Of a stretch of DNA of 64,000 nucleotides, positions 27,229-36,082 are shown one piece after another. How positions within the stretch are numbered: the stretch's first letter is position 1; each line of letters begins with the position of its first letter. The notes beneath the pieces were generated by a model. It saw only the letters and a program-made list of their open reading frames with translations, did not search any database and was not told the origin of the DNA. The position numbers were made by a program, and so were the translations under genes. Location: contig NZ_CP119392.1 of NCBI RefSeq assembly GCF_029224025.1, positions 3,805,001 to 3,869,000 of the forward strand. The letters are read 5' to 3'. Source of the DNA: Rhodanobacter sp. AS-Z3 (GTDB lineage Bacteria; Pseudomonadota; Gammaproteobacteria; Xanthomonadales; Rhodanobacteraceae).

Positions 27229-28254
27229 TCAGAGTTTGAACTCGATCCGCTGCTGCTTCACGGTGGAGATCGCCTCGCCATTACGCGTTGCCGGGGTGAA
27301 ACGGTAACGCTCGACCGCGTCCATCGCCGCACGATCAAAAACGTGACGCGGCTGTGAGTCGACGACTTTCACTTCACTGGTCTTGCCGTCGGGGTCGACA
27401 GTGAAAGAAACCACCACCCAACCTTCCTGACGCGTACGCATCGCTGCCGTCGGGTACCGTGCAGGCACCGACTTCACCAGCACCGCCGCCGTCGTCGCCG
27501 CCGGTGCAGCAGCCTTGCTCGCGCCAGCCGAATCAGCTGCCGATGCCGGACCGGCAGCCGGAGCCTGGGCAGTTTTTGCGGGCGCCGCCTGCGCGCGCGC
27601 CTGCTCGGCTGCCAGCGCCTTTTGCTGCTCGGCCAACTGATCAGCGGCAGACTTTTCCGCCGCGGCCTTCTGCGCCGCTAGCTGTGCCGCCTTTTCCTGA
27701 TCCAGCGCCTGCTGCTGCTGCTTGTCCAGCGTCTTGCGCTGGGCATCCAGCTTGGAACGCAGGATGGTCAGAGTGAAGTTTGCCGGATCAGCCTTCGCCA
27801 GCAGGTCGATCTCGCGCTGCGCTTCATTGAAGTCGCGCGAGTTGATCGCCTGCTCCGCCGAATTTGCAGCGAACGGAAAGGTCTCGCGCAACGCATCCGA
27901 CGCGACCTTGTTACCGGGGTCCTTTTCCAGCACGCGCAGATAGAACTCGAACGCGTTGTTGCCGGTCGGTGCCAGGTAGCGCTGCTCGTTCATGGCGGTG
28001 CGCGCCTCGGACAGCAGCTCGTTCGTATCCATCGCCGCCACATTGGCGGGTGGCGGCGCCGACCGCGTGACCGTGGCAACTGGCGTGGACGGATGACCGC
28101 CCGCGTCGGCCATCACCAGTTCCTGATGAGGCTTGATGATAAGGAACCAGGCCGCCGCGGCAAGCAAGGCGAAAATGGCAATGACGGCAAAGACAATAGG
28201 CCGAATGGCCCCGCGCGCATGCCGGCGCGTATCAAGTATGTATCGGGTATCCAT
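27229..28254 (-). CDS. TonB family energy-transducer-like protein
   Basis: This 341-residue protein has a short cytoplasmic N-terminus, one membrane helix (about 19-40, PIVFAVIAIFALLAAAAWFL) and a periplasmic helical region of about 100 residues. A charged Gln/Lys/Ala-rich stretch (about 175-235) follows, then a C-terminal TonB domain (ARYPTAAMRTRQEGWVVVSF, then VFDRAAMDAVERYRF). It is not preceded by exbB or exbD. The periplasmic part before the Ala/Lys stretch looks like TPR-type helices, so it may be a structural or partner-specific TonB variant. The start is ATG 28254. Confidence 0.85.
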   Translation of the reverse strand: MDTRYILDTRRHARGAIRPIVFAVIAIFALLAAAAWFLIIKPHQELVMADAGGHPSTPVATVTRSAPPPANVAAMDTNELLSEARTAMNEQRYLAPTGNNAFEFYLRVLEKDPGNKVASDALRETFPFAANSAEQAINSRDFNEAQREIDLLAKADPANFTLTILRSKLDAQRKTLDKQQQQALDQEKAAQLAAQKAAAEKSAADQLAEQQKALAAEQARAQAAPAKTAQAPAAGPASAADSAGASKAAAPAATTAAVLVKSVPARYPTAAMRTRQEGWVVVSFTVDPDGKTSEVKVVDSQPRHVFDRAAMDAVERYRFTPATRNGEAISTVKQQRIEFKL

Positions 28255-28595
28255 GGTCTCTCGCTGAGTGTCGACAGATACCCGCGCTTTTTCCCCCTGT
28301 ACACCCAGGAGCGGCGAATCCCCCGGATTCACCGCGGCGCGGATGTGCAGAAGGTAACTCCTATGGCACAGCACAGCAAATGTCCGGTGATTGGCGGACC
28401 CACGGAAGGTCGGGGCGCCAGCAAATACGGCACCCGCATCAGGCGGATGCCAGCCAGCAGGTTGCGAATTTGCAACCCCGGAAACGAAGCGTCCCGGCCA
28501 GGCCGGGACGAATCTTTCGAAGTGCTCTCCCTGCGCTGGGCACCGCAGGGAGAGAAGTCGATTACTTGTCTTATTGTGGGGTATCGCTGGTGAAC
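28255..28595. other. Non-coding gap with three inverted repeats (between metJ and the TonB-like gene)
   Basis: This 341-base stretch separates the metJ stop from the start of the TonB-like gene. It holds three inverted repeats: 28461-28476 (GTTGC/GCAAC), 28491-28509 (GTCCCGGCC/GGCCGGGAC) and 28525-28554 (CTCTCCCTGCG with its complement, 8-base loop). The last is the best candidate for the metJ 3' end, although no T tract follows. A plus-strand frame from ATG 28363 is open but has no family resemblance. The rest is probably promoter and leader of the TonB-like gene, or an unrecognised small RNA. Confidence 0.4.
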
Positions 28596-28940
28596 TTACT
28601 TTTTCGCTTTGGCGGTCTTGGTGGCTTTGACCACCTTGGCCGGTGCAGCTTTCTTGGCGGCAGCCTTTTTCGGCGCAGCCTTCTTCGCAACTTTCTTCAC
28701 GGCAGCCTTTTTGGCAGCAGCCGGCTTCTTCGCAGCAACCTTCTTGGCGGCCGGCTTCTTGGCGGCAACCTTCTTCGCTGCCGGCTTCTTGGCAGCAACC
28801 TTCTTCGCTGCCGGCTTCTTGGCAGCAACTTTCTTGGCGGCGGCCGGCTTCTTGGCGGCAACCTTTTTCACAGCAGGTTTCTTGGCGGCGGCCTTCTTGG
28901 CGGCCGGTTTCTTTGCAGCGGGTTTCTTGGCAGTGGCCAT
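28596..28940 (-). other. Possible internal start: stand-alone H1-like tail
   Basis: An in-frame ATG at 28940 lies exactly at the junction between the MetJ domain and the Lys/Ala tail. It is preceded by an AGGAG sequence (28957-28953) at a 12-base spacing, a little long. Translation from it would give a 114-residue H1-like protein beginning [11 protein letters not shown]. Confidence 0.35.
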
Positions 28941-29174
28941 GGTTCGTCTTAGCTCCTCATCAGTTGGCAGTGGTTGCCCAGTAAAAGCGTGCAGGAACGC
29001 TTCGACCAACACGTCACTGTTGGTAGCGTGCCGAAGATTGTTCACTTGACGATGCGTGCGCAAATCAGAAAGCCGCCGCAATACATGCAGCGGAATCGAG
29101 ACAGTGATCTTGCGTACTGCATTCGCCTTTTCACCGTGTTCGACGTACGGCTTGATGAATTTGGTTGTCGCCAT
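28596..29174 (-). CDS. metJ: MetJ-type repressor domain fused to a histone-H1-like tail
   Basis: The 192-residue protein has two parts. Residues 1-78 match MetJ, the methionine repressor, including the DNA-reading ribbon RKITVSIP, helix segment [12 protein letters not shown] and [12 protein letters not shown]. Compared from memory with the E. coli protein, Lys23 and Thr25 of the ribbon are kept, while the Glu39 and Arg42 equivalents are Leu and His. The C-terminal helix of E. coli MetJ is absent. In its place residues 79-192 are almost only Lys, Ala, Pro and Val, in [13 protein letters not shown] repeats typical of bacterial H1-like proteins. The ATG at 29174 has a GGGGA site 9 bases upstream; an ATG at 29183 sits too close to it. 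Repression of methionine genes with S-adenosylmethionine as corepressor is the family role. The tail should add non-specific DNA binding. Confidence 0.85.
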   Translation of the reverse strand: MATTKFIKPYVEHGEKANAVRKITVSIPLHVLRRLSDLRTHRQVNNLRHATNSDVLVEAFLHAFTGQPLPTDEELRRTMATAKKPAAKKPAAKKAAAKKPAVKKVAAKKPAAAKKVAAKKPAAKKVAAKKPAAKKVAAKKPAAKKVAAKKPAAAKKAAVKKVAKKAAPKKAAAKKAAPAKVVKATKTAKAKK

Positions 29175-29328
29175 AAAACGCATTCCCCGTGATCTGTTGC
29201 GAAAGCTATCCCTGAAGATTTCTGCTGTCAATTGATTTCAGTCATTAAATTGATCCGCCCGAGCCCTCCGGAAAACGTCAAAAGCCCCGTCTGACAAGGC
29301 TCACGGCCCCTGCCAGGGTTTTTCAAAT

Positions 29329-29344
29329 AGACGTCCATACTTCC
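29329..29344. promoter_or_regulatory. Possible tandem met box upstream of metJ
   Basis: AGACGTCC matches the MetJ operator consensus AGACGTCT at seven of eight positions. It is followed directly by ATACTTCC (five of eight). MetJ binds tandem 8-bp boxes, so this could be an autoregulatory site about 155 bases before the metJ start. A single good box is weak evidence. Confidence 0.3.
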
Positions 29345-29849
29345 ATATGGTTTTTATGAAAAAAACACAAAACGCCCGGAAACCATTGCTGCACAACACT
29401 TTCGGCACATGTTGCCATCGTCGATGAGGAAAACAGCACAGACCAGGCGCAGCAATGCAAGCCATTACAAAGCGAGCAAATGAACGCCGCCGCTACATGA
29501 ACAAATGGCTACCGAAATCATTTTTCGTGACAGCCCGAAATGGGTCAGAGAAACGCCACCCGGAACCGCTGACCCTTGCCGAACCAAAATGCGGAGGGTG
29601 CGGACAGCGTCCATCGAAGCGGATGCCGTGGCGATCGATGGCCATCAACTTTGGCAACGACGACGCAGAAAAATTCTCTTTCGAAGAGGCCAGTCGATTC
29701 GTCGTAGTGGCCAACAAGCTCACCTTGTCGGCGCAACCCGATCAGGTCGAAAGACGCGGCCGCATGTAACCGTCCTGGCGACCTCTCGGTGGATCATTGC
29801 GACAGTTTCTGCGACGTCTTTCCCGGGAATTAGCTGACCAGAAACAGCA

Positions 29850-29870
29850 CCGGCCGCAGATTGCGGCCGG
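29850..29870 (-). terminator. Hairpin after gcvH
   Basis: A perfect 9-bp GC-rich stem (CCGGCCGCA with its complement, 3-base loop) begins 26 bases past the gcvH stop on the minus strand. It is followed by TGCTGTTTCT, a poor T tract. Probable transcription end. Confidence 0.55.
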
Positions 29871-29896
29871 CACGGCAACACTCGATGATGAAGAAC

Positions 29897-30292
29897 TCAG
29901 TGGTCGTCGTTCTCGGCCAGCTCTTCGTACTCGTTGGCGTCAAGCAACTCGTCGAGCTCGGCGCGGTCACTCGGGCGCACCAGGAAGATCCAGCCTTCAC
30001 CGAAGGCATCTTCGTTGATCGTTTCGGGCTTGTCGTTGAGCAGTTCGTTGACTTCGACGATTTCCCCGGAGATCGGCGAATAGATATCCGAGGCTGCCTT
30101 CACCGACTCCACCACGGCCACACCGGTACCGGCCTTCACGGCAGCGCCGACTTCGGGCAACTCCACGTACACCAGGTCACCAAGCTGACCTTGCGCGTGG
30201 TCGGAGATGCCCACCCGAACCAGGCCGTCGTCTTCGACACGGGCCCACTCGTGGGACTTGAGAAATTTCAGATCGCCGGGAATCTCGCTCAT
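29897..30292 (-). CDS. gcvH: Glycine cleavage system H protein
   Basis: This 131-residue protein of normal H-protein length has the lipoylation site in [13 protein letters not shown]. Its lipoyl arm shuttles the aminomethyl group between the P, T and L proteins in glycine breakdown. The N-terminal [12 protein letters not shown] and the YVELPEVG segment are also typical. It lies about 100 bases downstream of gcvT on the same strand and is probably co-transcribed. The P-protein gene is not in the window. The upstream region has no obvious glycine riboswitch. Confidence 0.97.
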   Translation of the reverse strand: MSEIPGDLKFLKSHEWARVEDDGLVRVGISDHAQGQLGDLVYVELPEVGAAVKAGTGVAVVESVKAASDIYSPISGEIVEVNELLNDKPETINEDAFGEGWIFLVRPSDRAELDELLDANEYEELAENDDH

Positions 30293-30392
30293 GATCGATG
30301 TCCACTTATTGGGGTTGGGTTACAGGCGGTGATTCTAGCCATATCCGCCGCAGGGAAAAATGTGCCACTGACAAACAGAGTGAAGGAACAGT

Positions 30393-31493
30393 TCAGATCC
30401 CTTCACACGGCTTGCCGTCACGAACGAACGGATACTTCACCAGGCGCACCGGCACTTCGCGCCCGCGGATGTCGACCCGCACCTCGCCGGGCGCACCGGC
30501 TGGAATGCGCGCGAACGCCACGGCCTTGTTCAGTGTCGGGGCGAAGCTGCCGGAAAGGATCTCGCCCTCGCCGTTCGCCGTGAGCACCTTCTGGCCGTGG
30601 CGCAACACGCCCTTGTCGTCCAGCACCAGACCAACCATCACGCGTGGCACGCCGGCCGCCTTCTGCTGTTCCAGTGCAACACGACCAATGAAATCACGCC
30701 CTTCGTCCAGCGCAATGGTCCAGCCCAGGTTGGCTTCCCACGGCGAGACCGTCTCGTCCATGTCCTGTCCATAGAGGTTCATGCCCGCTTCGAGCCGCAG
30801 CGTATCGCGTGCACCAAGGCCGGCAGGCGCGACACCCGCAGCGGCCAGCGCTTCCCACAGGGCAACCGCGTGCTCGGCAGGAACGATGATTTCAAAACCG
30901 TCCTCACCGGTATAGCCGGTGCGCGCCACAAACAGCGGCATGCCGTGCGGGCCCTGTGCGGCAGCAGCGGCAAACTTGCCCAGCTTCTCGATGCGCGAAC
31001 GGTCGACCTCGTGCAGCAGCTCCAGCACCTTGGCACGCGCGGCCGGACCCTGCACCGCGATCATGGCGAACTCGGGGCGCTCCTTCACCTGCACCTCGAA
31101 CGCCTGCGCCTGACGCTCGATCCAGGCGAGGTCCTTGGCACGGGTGCCCGCATTGACCACCAGGCGGAAAAATTCCTCGCCCAGGTAATAGACGATCAGG
31201 TCGTCGATCACGCCGCCACGTTCGTCGAGCATGCAGGAGTACAGCGCCTTGCCATGCACCTTCAACTTGTCGACGCTGTTGGCCAACAGGTGCCGAAGGA
31301 AGTCACGGGTTCGCGCGCCGTGCAGGTCGACGACGGTCATGTGCGATACGTCGAACATGCCGGCGCCGTTGCGTACGGCGTGGTGTTCCTCGATCTGCGA
31401 CCCGTAATTGATCGGCATGTCCCAGCCGCCGAAATCGACCATGCGCGCACCGAGCGCACGATGGGTGTCATTGAGTACGGTCTTCTCGGTCAT
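30393..31493 (-). CDS. gcvT: Aminomethyltransferase (glycine cleavage T protein)
   Basis: The 366-residue enzyme transfers the one-carbon unit from the H-protein aminomethyl arm to tetrahydrofolate, releasing ammonia. Family segments include [27 protein letters not shown], the folate-binding catalytic Asp region in [26 protein letters not shown] and [20 protein letters not shown] placed the start at ATG 31493, since that gives the usual [16 protein letters not shown]-terminus; a longer frame begins at 31550. The gene starts 82 bases after the cysNC stop, and gcvH follows. Confidence 0.97.
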   Translation of the reverse strand: MTEKTVLNDTHRALGARMVDFGGWDMPINYGSQIEEHHAVRNGAGMFDVSHMTVVDLHGARTRDFLRHLLANSVDKLKVHGKALYSCMLDERGGVIDDLIVYYLGEEFFRLVVNAGTRAKDLAWIERQAQAFEVQVKERPEFAMIAVQGPAARAKVLELLHEVDRSRIEKLGKFAAAAAQGPHGMPLFVARTGYTGEDGFEIIVPAEHAVALWEALAAAGVAPAGLGARDTLRLEAGMNLYGQDMDETVSPWEANLGWTIALDEGRDFIGRVALEQQKAAGVPRVMVGLVLDDKGVLRHGQKVLTANGEGEILSGSFAPTLNKAVAFARIPAGAPGEVRVDIRGREVPVRLVKYPFVRDGKPCEGI

Positions 31494-31575
31494 CGCAGCG
31501 CTGCCTTGCGGGTTGGGTAATGCAGCATTATCCCCGCCGGCATCGACCAATCCAAGCCATGCGTTGTCGCAGTGC

Positions 31576-33423
31576 TCAGCTCAGCCCGGGCAGGCGCGCA
31601 ATAACCTGTTCGGCCAGAGCCTCACTACGCTGGCCATCGACCGACAAATGAATCTCGGCCGCCTCCGGCCTTTCATAAGGTGCATCGATGCCGGTGAAGT
31701 TGCGGATCGTGCCCGCACGAGCTTTGCGATACAGGCCCTTGGGGTCACGCCGCTCGCATTCCTCCAGCGACGCATCAACGAACACCTCGATGAACTCACC
31801 CGGCTCGAACAAGTCGCGGGCGGTACGGCGTTCGCCTCGATAGGGCGAGATCGCGCTGACCAGCACGATCAGCCCCGCATCGACCATCAAATGCGCCACC
31901 TCGGCGATGCGCCGGATGTTTTCGACGCGATCCTCCGGAGTAAAGCCCAGGTCCTTGTTGATGCCGTGGCGCACATTGTCGCCATCCAGCAGATAGGTGT
32001 GGCAGCCCAATGCGTGCAGGCGGCGTTCGACCAGATTGGCGATCGTCGACTTGCCGGCACCCGACAAACCCGTGAACCACAGGCATAGCGGTTGCTGGCC
32101 CTTGCTTGAAGCGCGCACGAGCTTGTCGATATCAACCTGTTGCCAATGCACGTTGGACGAACGACCGAGCGCGAAGTCCAGCATGCCGCAGGCCACGGTG
32201 GCATTACTCTGGCGATCCACCAGAATGAACCCGCCCAGCGTGCGGTTTTCGGCATACGCCTCGAACGCCATCTCGTCATCCAGCCCCAGGGTGCAGCAAC
32301 CCACCTCGTTCAACTCCAGCTGCCGTGCCGCCAACCTGGCCTGACTGTTGACGTCGACCTTGTACTTGATCGACATCACCCGCGCGTTGACGGTGCGCGT
32401 GCCGAGCTTCAACCAATACGTGCGATTCGGCAGCAGCGGCGCATCACCGACCCACAACAGGTGGCAGCCGAATTGATCGGCCACGGGCGCGGGATGTGCA
32501 GCGTCGGCGATCACGTCACCACGACTGACATCGATCTCGCGGTCCAGGCACAGCGTTACTGCCTGACCGTCGGTCGCCTGCGGCAGGTCGCCATCGGCAG
32601 TGACGATGCGGGCGATCCTTGCGCGCTGGCCACTGGGCTGCACGATGATCTCGTCGTCGCAGGCCACACGGCCACCACAGATCGTGCCGGCATAGCCGCG
32701 GAAGGTATGGTCAGGGCGATTCACCCACTGCACCGGCATGCGGAATTCGGTCGCGCGGAAGCGTGCGACATCGGCCGCCTCCAGCACCTCGAGCAGACTG
32801 CCGCCGTCGTACCACGGCATGCGTGTCGAACGGGAGCCCACGTTATCGCCGGTCAGCGCCACCACCGGCAGGCAATGCACCTGGTCAATGCCAAGGTCAT
32901 GCGCCAGTTCGCGATACTCCGTGGCAATCGTTTCGAAGGTGGCCTGGTCGAAATCGACCAGATCCATCTTGTTCACGGCCAGCACCAATTGGCGAATACC
33001 CAGCAGCGAACATATATAGGTGTGCCGGCGGGTCTGCGTCAGCACCCCCTTGCGCGCATCGATCAACACCACCGCCAGCTCGGCATTGGAGGCGCCAGTG
33101 GCCATGTTGCGGGTGTACTGCTCATGGCCGGGGCAGTCGGCCACGATGAAGCTGCGGCGTGCGGTGTGGAAGTAGCGATAGGCCACATCGATGGTGATGC
33201 CCTGCGCACGCTCCGCTTCCAGCCCGTCGGTGAGCAAGGCGAAATCGAGCACATTGCTGGCGGCGCCATGCTGACGGCGACTATCCCGTTCCAGCGCAGC
33301 CAATTGATCGTCCGGCAGCATGCCGGCGTCGTACAGCAGGCGACCGAGCAGGCTGCTCTTGCCGTCGTCCACACTGCCACAGGTGATGAACCGGAGCAGT
33401 CCCGGCGCGCTCGATACGGTCAT
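31576..33423 (-). CDS. cysN: Sulfate adenylyltransferase subunit 1 fused to APS kinase (CysN/CysC)
   Basis: This 615-residue bifunctional protein has an N-terminal GTPase part (about 1-430) with G1 [10 protein letters not shown]3 DCPGHEQY and G4 NKMD. It drives ATP sulfurylase activity of CysD by GTP hydrolysis. A C-terminal APS kinase (about 440-615), with P-loop [11 protein letters not shown] and [15 protein letters not shown], converts APS to PAPS. The ATG at 33423 overlaps the cysD stop by one base (TGATG), so the two are translationally coupled. PAPS could supply cysteine synthesis or sulfotransferases; reductase genes are not in the window. Confidence 0.96.
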   Translation of the reverse strand: MTVSSAPGLLRFITCGSVDDGKSSLLGRLLYDAGMLPDDQLAALERDSRRQHGAASNVLDFALLTDGLEAERAQGITIDVAYRYFHTARRSFIVADCPGHEQYTRNMATGASNAELAVVLIDARKGVLTQTRRHTYICSLLGIRQLVLAVNKMDLVDFDQATFETIATEYRELAHDLGIDQVHCLPVVALTGDNVGSRSTRMPWYDGGSLLEVLEAADVARFRATEFRMPVQWVNRPDHTFRGYAGTICGGRVACDDEIIVQPSGQRARIARIVTADGDLPQATDGQAVTLCLDREIDVSRGDVIADAAHPAPVADQFGCHLLWVGDAPLLPNRTYWLKLGTRTVNARVMSIKYKVDVNSQARLAARQLELNEVGCCTLGLDDEMAFEAYAENRTLGGFILVDRQSNATVACGMLDFALGRSSNVHWQQVDIDKLVRASSKGQQPLCLWFTGLSGAGKSTIANLVERRLHALGCHTYLLDGDNVRHGINKDLGFTPEDRVENIRRIAEVAHLMVDAGLIVLVSAISPYRGERRTARDLFEPGEFIEVFVDASLEECERRDPKGLYRKARAGTIRNFTGIDAPYERPEAAEIHLSVDGQRSEALAEQVIARLPGLS

Positions 33424-34340
33424 CAGAAATACCCTTCCTGCTTCTTGCGTTCCATCGAGGCCGATGGGTCCTGATCGATCACCCGCCCCTGCCGCTCGGA
33501 GCTGCGCGACAACACCATCTCCTCGATGATCTTCGCCAGCGTATCGGCCGAAGATTCCACCGCGCCGGTCAGCGGGTAGCACCCCAGTGTGCGGAAGCGA
33601 ACCTGGCGCATCTGCACCGATTCGCCCTCGCGCAATACAAAACGATCATCGTCGACCATGATCAAGGCGCCGTCGCGTTCCACCACCGGGCGGGGTTTGG
33701 CGAAATACAGCGGCACCACCTCGATGCCCTCCCGCTCGATGTAACGCCACACATCCATCTCGGTCCAGTTGGACAACGGAAACACCCGCACGCTTTCGCC
33801 CTTGCGGATATGCGTATTGAAGGTATGCCAGAACTCAGCTCGCTGGTTGCGCGGGTCCCAGCGGTGTTGCGCATTGCGGAACGAAAACACGCGCTCTTTC
33901 GCGCGCGATTTTTCCTCGTCGCGCCGCGCGCCGCCGATCGCCGCATCAAAACCGTGTTCATCCAGTGCCTGCTTCAGCGACTGAGTCTTCATCACGTCGG
34001 TGTGCACGGTGGCACCGTGGGTCAGTGGCGAAATGCCCTGACGTACGCCGTCCTGGTTGATGTGCACCAGCAGGTCCACCTTGCCTTCCGCTGCAACACG
34101 ATCACGAAATTCGATCATCTCGCGGAACTTCCACGTCGTATCGACGTGCAGCAACGGCAACGGCGGCCGTCCCGGATGGAACGCCTTGCGCAACAGGTGC
34201 AGCAGGACGGTGGAGTCCTTGCCGATCGAATACAGCATCACCGGATGCCGGAATGACGCCTGTACTTCACGCAGGATGTGGATGCTTTCAGCCTCGAGTT
34301 CGTCGAGGTGTGAGGGCAGCACCGCCGGGCTTTTACTCAT
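33423..34340 (-). CDS. cysD: Sulfate adenylyltransferase subunit 2
   Basis: This 305-residue catalytic subunit of ATP sulfurylase forms APS from sulfate and ATP together with CysN. The PP-loop motif [12 protein letters not shown], the [10 protein letters not shown] segment, [16 protein letters not shown] and the C-terminal GRVIDQD are visible. It is the first gene of the cysD-cysNC unit, with a one-base stop/start overlap. The 174 bases upstream, before the amidase stop, should hold the promoter; I could not identify a clear CysB site by eye. Confidence 0.97.
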   Translation of the reverse strand: MSKSPAVLPSHLDELEAESIHILREVQASFRHPVMLYSIGKDSTVLLHLLRKAFHPGRPPLPLLHVDTTWKFREMIEFRDRVAAEGKVDLLVHINQDGVRQGISPLTHGATVHTDVMKTQSLKQALDEHGFDAAIGGARRDEEKSRAKERVFSFRNAQHRWDPRNQRAEFWHTFNTHIRKGESVRVFPLSNWTEMDVWRYIEREGIEVVPLYFAKPRPVVERDGALIMVDDDRFVLREGESVQMRQVRFRTLGCYPLTGAVESSADTLAKIIEEMVLSRSSERQGRVIDQDPSASMERKKQEGYF

Positions 34341-34514
34341 GAGAATAAACCGTGGATGGCTTGAGCGCGGACACGCCCATGCGCGCCGATATTCGAGCCA
34401 TGTTACGCGAGTGCCGGTGCCGCTCCAAAATAACCTTGGCGTTTCTACCCCTGCGTGCAGGGCATATGCCGTTCACCGGTATCGCGGCCGCAACTTGCCC
34501 GACGTTACGGGCTG

Positions 34515-35912
34515 TCAGGCCATCACTGGATACAGCGGATCGGCATCTAGAGTGGCCGAACACACCGCTGCCAGTTCCAGCAGCCGCAGGTCAGACCCAC
34601 GCGCGCCCACCAGCTGCATGCCCACCGGCATGCCGTTTGGCAACATGCCCATCGGCAAGCTCACCGCCGGACAACCCGCCAGGCTGGCAAAGCTGGTGAG
34701 GTCAGCCTGCGAATCGGGCACTGGACCGTCCAGCGGGAACGCGCCCTGCGGGGTGGTCGGCAACACCAGCACGTCGACCTGCGAAAACAGCCGGCGCATC
34801 TTCAACGTGGCAGCGTCCAGCACGCGATCCGCCACGGCGTAGTCCGCCGCACTCTTGCTGCCGGCATAGCCAAGCATCTGACGGAAACGATCCGAAACCG
34901 GCCGCTCGGCATTTGCCAGGTCGGCGGCAAAGGTGCCAAGCATTTCTGCTTCCATCAACAGCAAGCCGGCGCGTCGCGTGCGCGCAAAATCCCAGTCCGC
35001 GAAATCCACCGTACGACGATCGCCCAGTGCATGTGGAAGCTTCGCCAGCGCAGCTTCGAATACGTCGATCACATCCTGCTGCACGCCCACCGCCGCAAGA
35101 TCGGGCAACAGGCCCGTACGCAGGTGGCCCGGCTCCCAGTCCGGTACGTCAAACGCGACACGGCGGCGGCGTGAGCGTGCGTCATCCGCGTCGTAACCAG
35201 CCAGCACCTGCAGCAGCACGGTGAGGTCTTCCGCACTGCGTGCAAGCAGACCGACCGCATCCAGCCGACGTGCAGCGGGCACCAGCCCACGCGCGGAAAT
35301 TTCGCCATGCGTCGGCTTCAGTGCATAGACACCGCAATAGCTCGCCGGAATGCGGATCGAACCCAAACTATCCGAACCGACCGCCGCCACGGCCAGACCC
35401 GCAGCGACTGCTGCAGCCGCGCCACCGGACGAACCGCCCGCGGTGTAACCGTGACGGTGCGGATTATGGGTAGCGCCGAAATGCGGGTTGTCGGTGGTCG
35501 CGCCCAGTGCGCCCTCGTCCATATTGGTCTTGCCCAGCAACAACGCACCGGACGCACGCAAGCGCGCCACCACGTGCGCATCGTCGTGCACCGGCTTGCC
35601 GCGAGCCGGCAGCCCGACCCGCGTGGGCCAGCCGGCAATATCGAAGTTGTCCTTCACCGCCAGCGGGATGCCGTCCAGCCGTCCGATCACCCCGTCACGC
35701 CGGCGCCGATCGGCCAGCTCAGCCTGATCCTGCAACAAGCCCGAACGATGATCCACATAGGCGTGCAACTGCGGATCGAGTCGCTCGATCGCCTGCTGGT
35801 AAACCTCGGCCAGCGCCTGGGGTTGCACGCGCCCGGTTGCCAGCCAGTGCAGCAATTGACATAGCGAAGCACGACGCAGGTCGAGATCGGCGATCGGCGG
35901 CATTGAATTCAT
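34515..35912 (-). CDS. Amidase (amidase signature family)
   Basis: This 465-residue cytoplasmic amidase has the catalytic triad of the amidase-signature fold: Lys in AVKDNFDIAG, the Gly/Ser-rich stretch AGGSSGGAAAAVAAG with the cis-Ser, and the nucleophile in GSDSLGSIRIPA. In the last motif most family members have GSDTGGS, so the T to S and G to L changes are a mild departure. It resembles both GatA and generic amidases. No gatB or gatC is adjacent, so a tRNA-amidotransferase role is unlikely. The ATG at 35912 has GGGAG 6 bases upstream. It is divergent from the ETF-ubiquinone oxidoreductase gene. Confidence 0.9.
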   Translation of the reverse strand: MNSMPPIADLDLRRASLCQLLHWLATGRVQPQALAEVYQQAIERLDPQLHAYVDHRSGLLQDQAELADRRRRDGVIGRLDGIPLAVKDNFDIAGWPTRVGLPARGKPVHDDAHVVARLRASGALLLGKTNMDEGALGATTDNPHFGATHNPHRHGYTAGGSSGGAAAAVAAGLAVAAVGSDSLGSIRIPASYCGVYALKPTHGEISARGLVPAARRLDAVGLLARSAEDLTVLLQVLAGYDADDARSRRRRVAFDVPDWEPGHLRTGLLPDLAAVGVQQDVIDVFEAALAKLPHALGDRRTVDFADWDFARTRRAGLLLMEAEMLGTFAADLANAERPVSDRFRQMLGYAGSKSAADYAVADRVLDAATLKMRRLFSQVDVLVLPTTPQGAFPLDGPVPDSQADLTSFASLAGCPAVSLPMGMLPNGMPVGMQLVGARGSDLRLLELAAVCSATLDADPLYPVMA

Positions 35913-36082
35913 GAAGACTCCCTTGATCTTGGGTTCGATTATCGCCGCCCTACGTGAAGCGAATGCAAGTCGTGTCGCAACACGCATTGCCGCATTGCGG
36001 CAAAAACGCCAGAATGCTGGTTAGATCCGTACCCTGACGCACGGCCATCGACCGTGTCCAACGCAGCCTGCTGGAGTCCGCC

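Larger units (their letters stand above)
29175..29896. other. Intergenic region upstream of metJ
   Basis: About 720 bases separate the metJ start from the gcvH stop. The half nearest metJ is AT-richer than its surroundings and holds a possible met box at 29329. The remainder contains only overlapping short open frames on both strands (for example 29455-29769 plus and 29493-29723 minus) without convincing ribosome sites, family motifs or codon preference. I see no tRNA or recognisable riboswitch. Confidence 0.4.

Noticed and set aside
28363..28593. Small plus-strand frame beginning MAQHSKCPVIGG
   Set aside because: It runs through the three inverted repeats and has no good ribosome site or known family. 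Chance frame is more likely.
28640..28940. Short repeated units that could be mistaken for a CRISPR or minisatellite
   Set aside because: They are in-frame Lys/Ala/Pro codons of the H1-like tail, with no spacers.
29455..29769. 104-residue plus-strand frame upstream of gcvH
   Set aside because: No ribosome site, no family resemblance, and a competing minus-strand frame over the same bases. Treated as intergenic.
31494..31575. Glycine riboswitch before gcvT
   Set aside because: Only 82 bases separate gcvT from cysNC and no aptamer-like core is visible. The 100-base gcvT-gcvH gap also shows none.
34515..35912. Amidase as GatA of the tRNA amidotransferase
   Set aside because: No gatB or gatC nearby, and the nucleophile motif reads GSDSLGS instead of the GatA-typical GSDTGGS. 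A generic amidase is safer.
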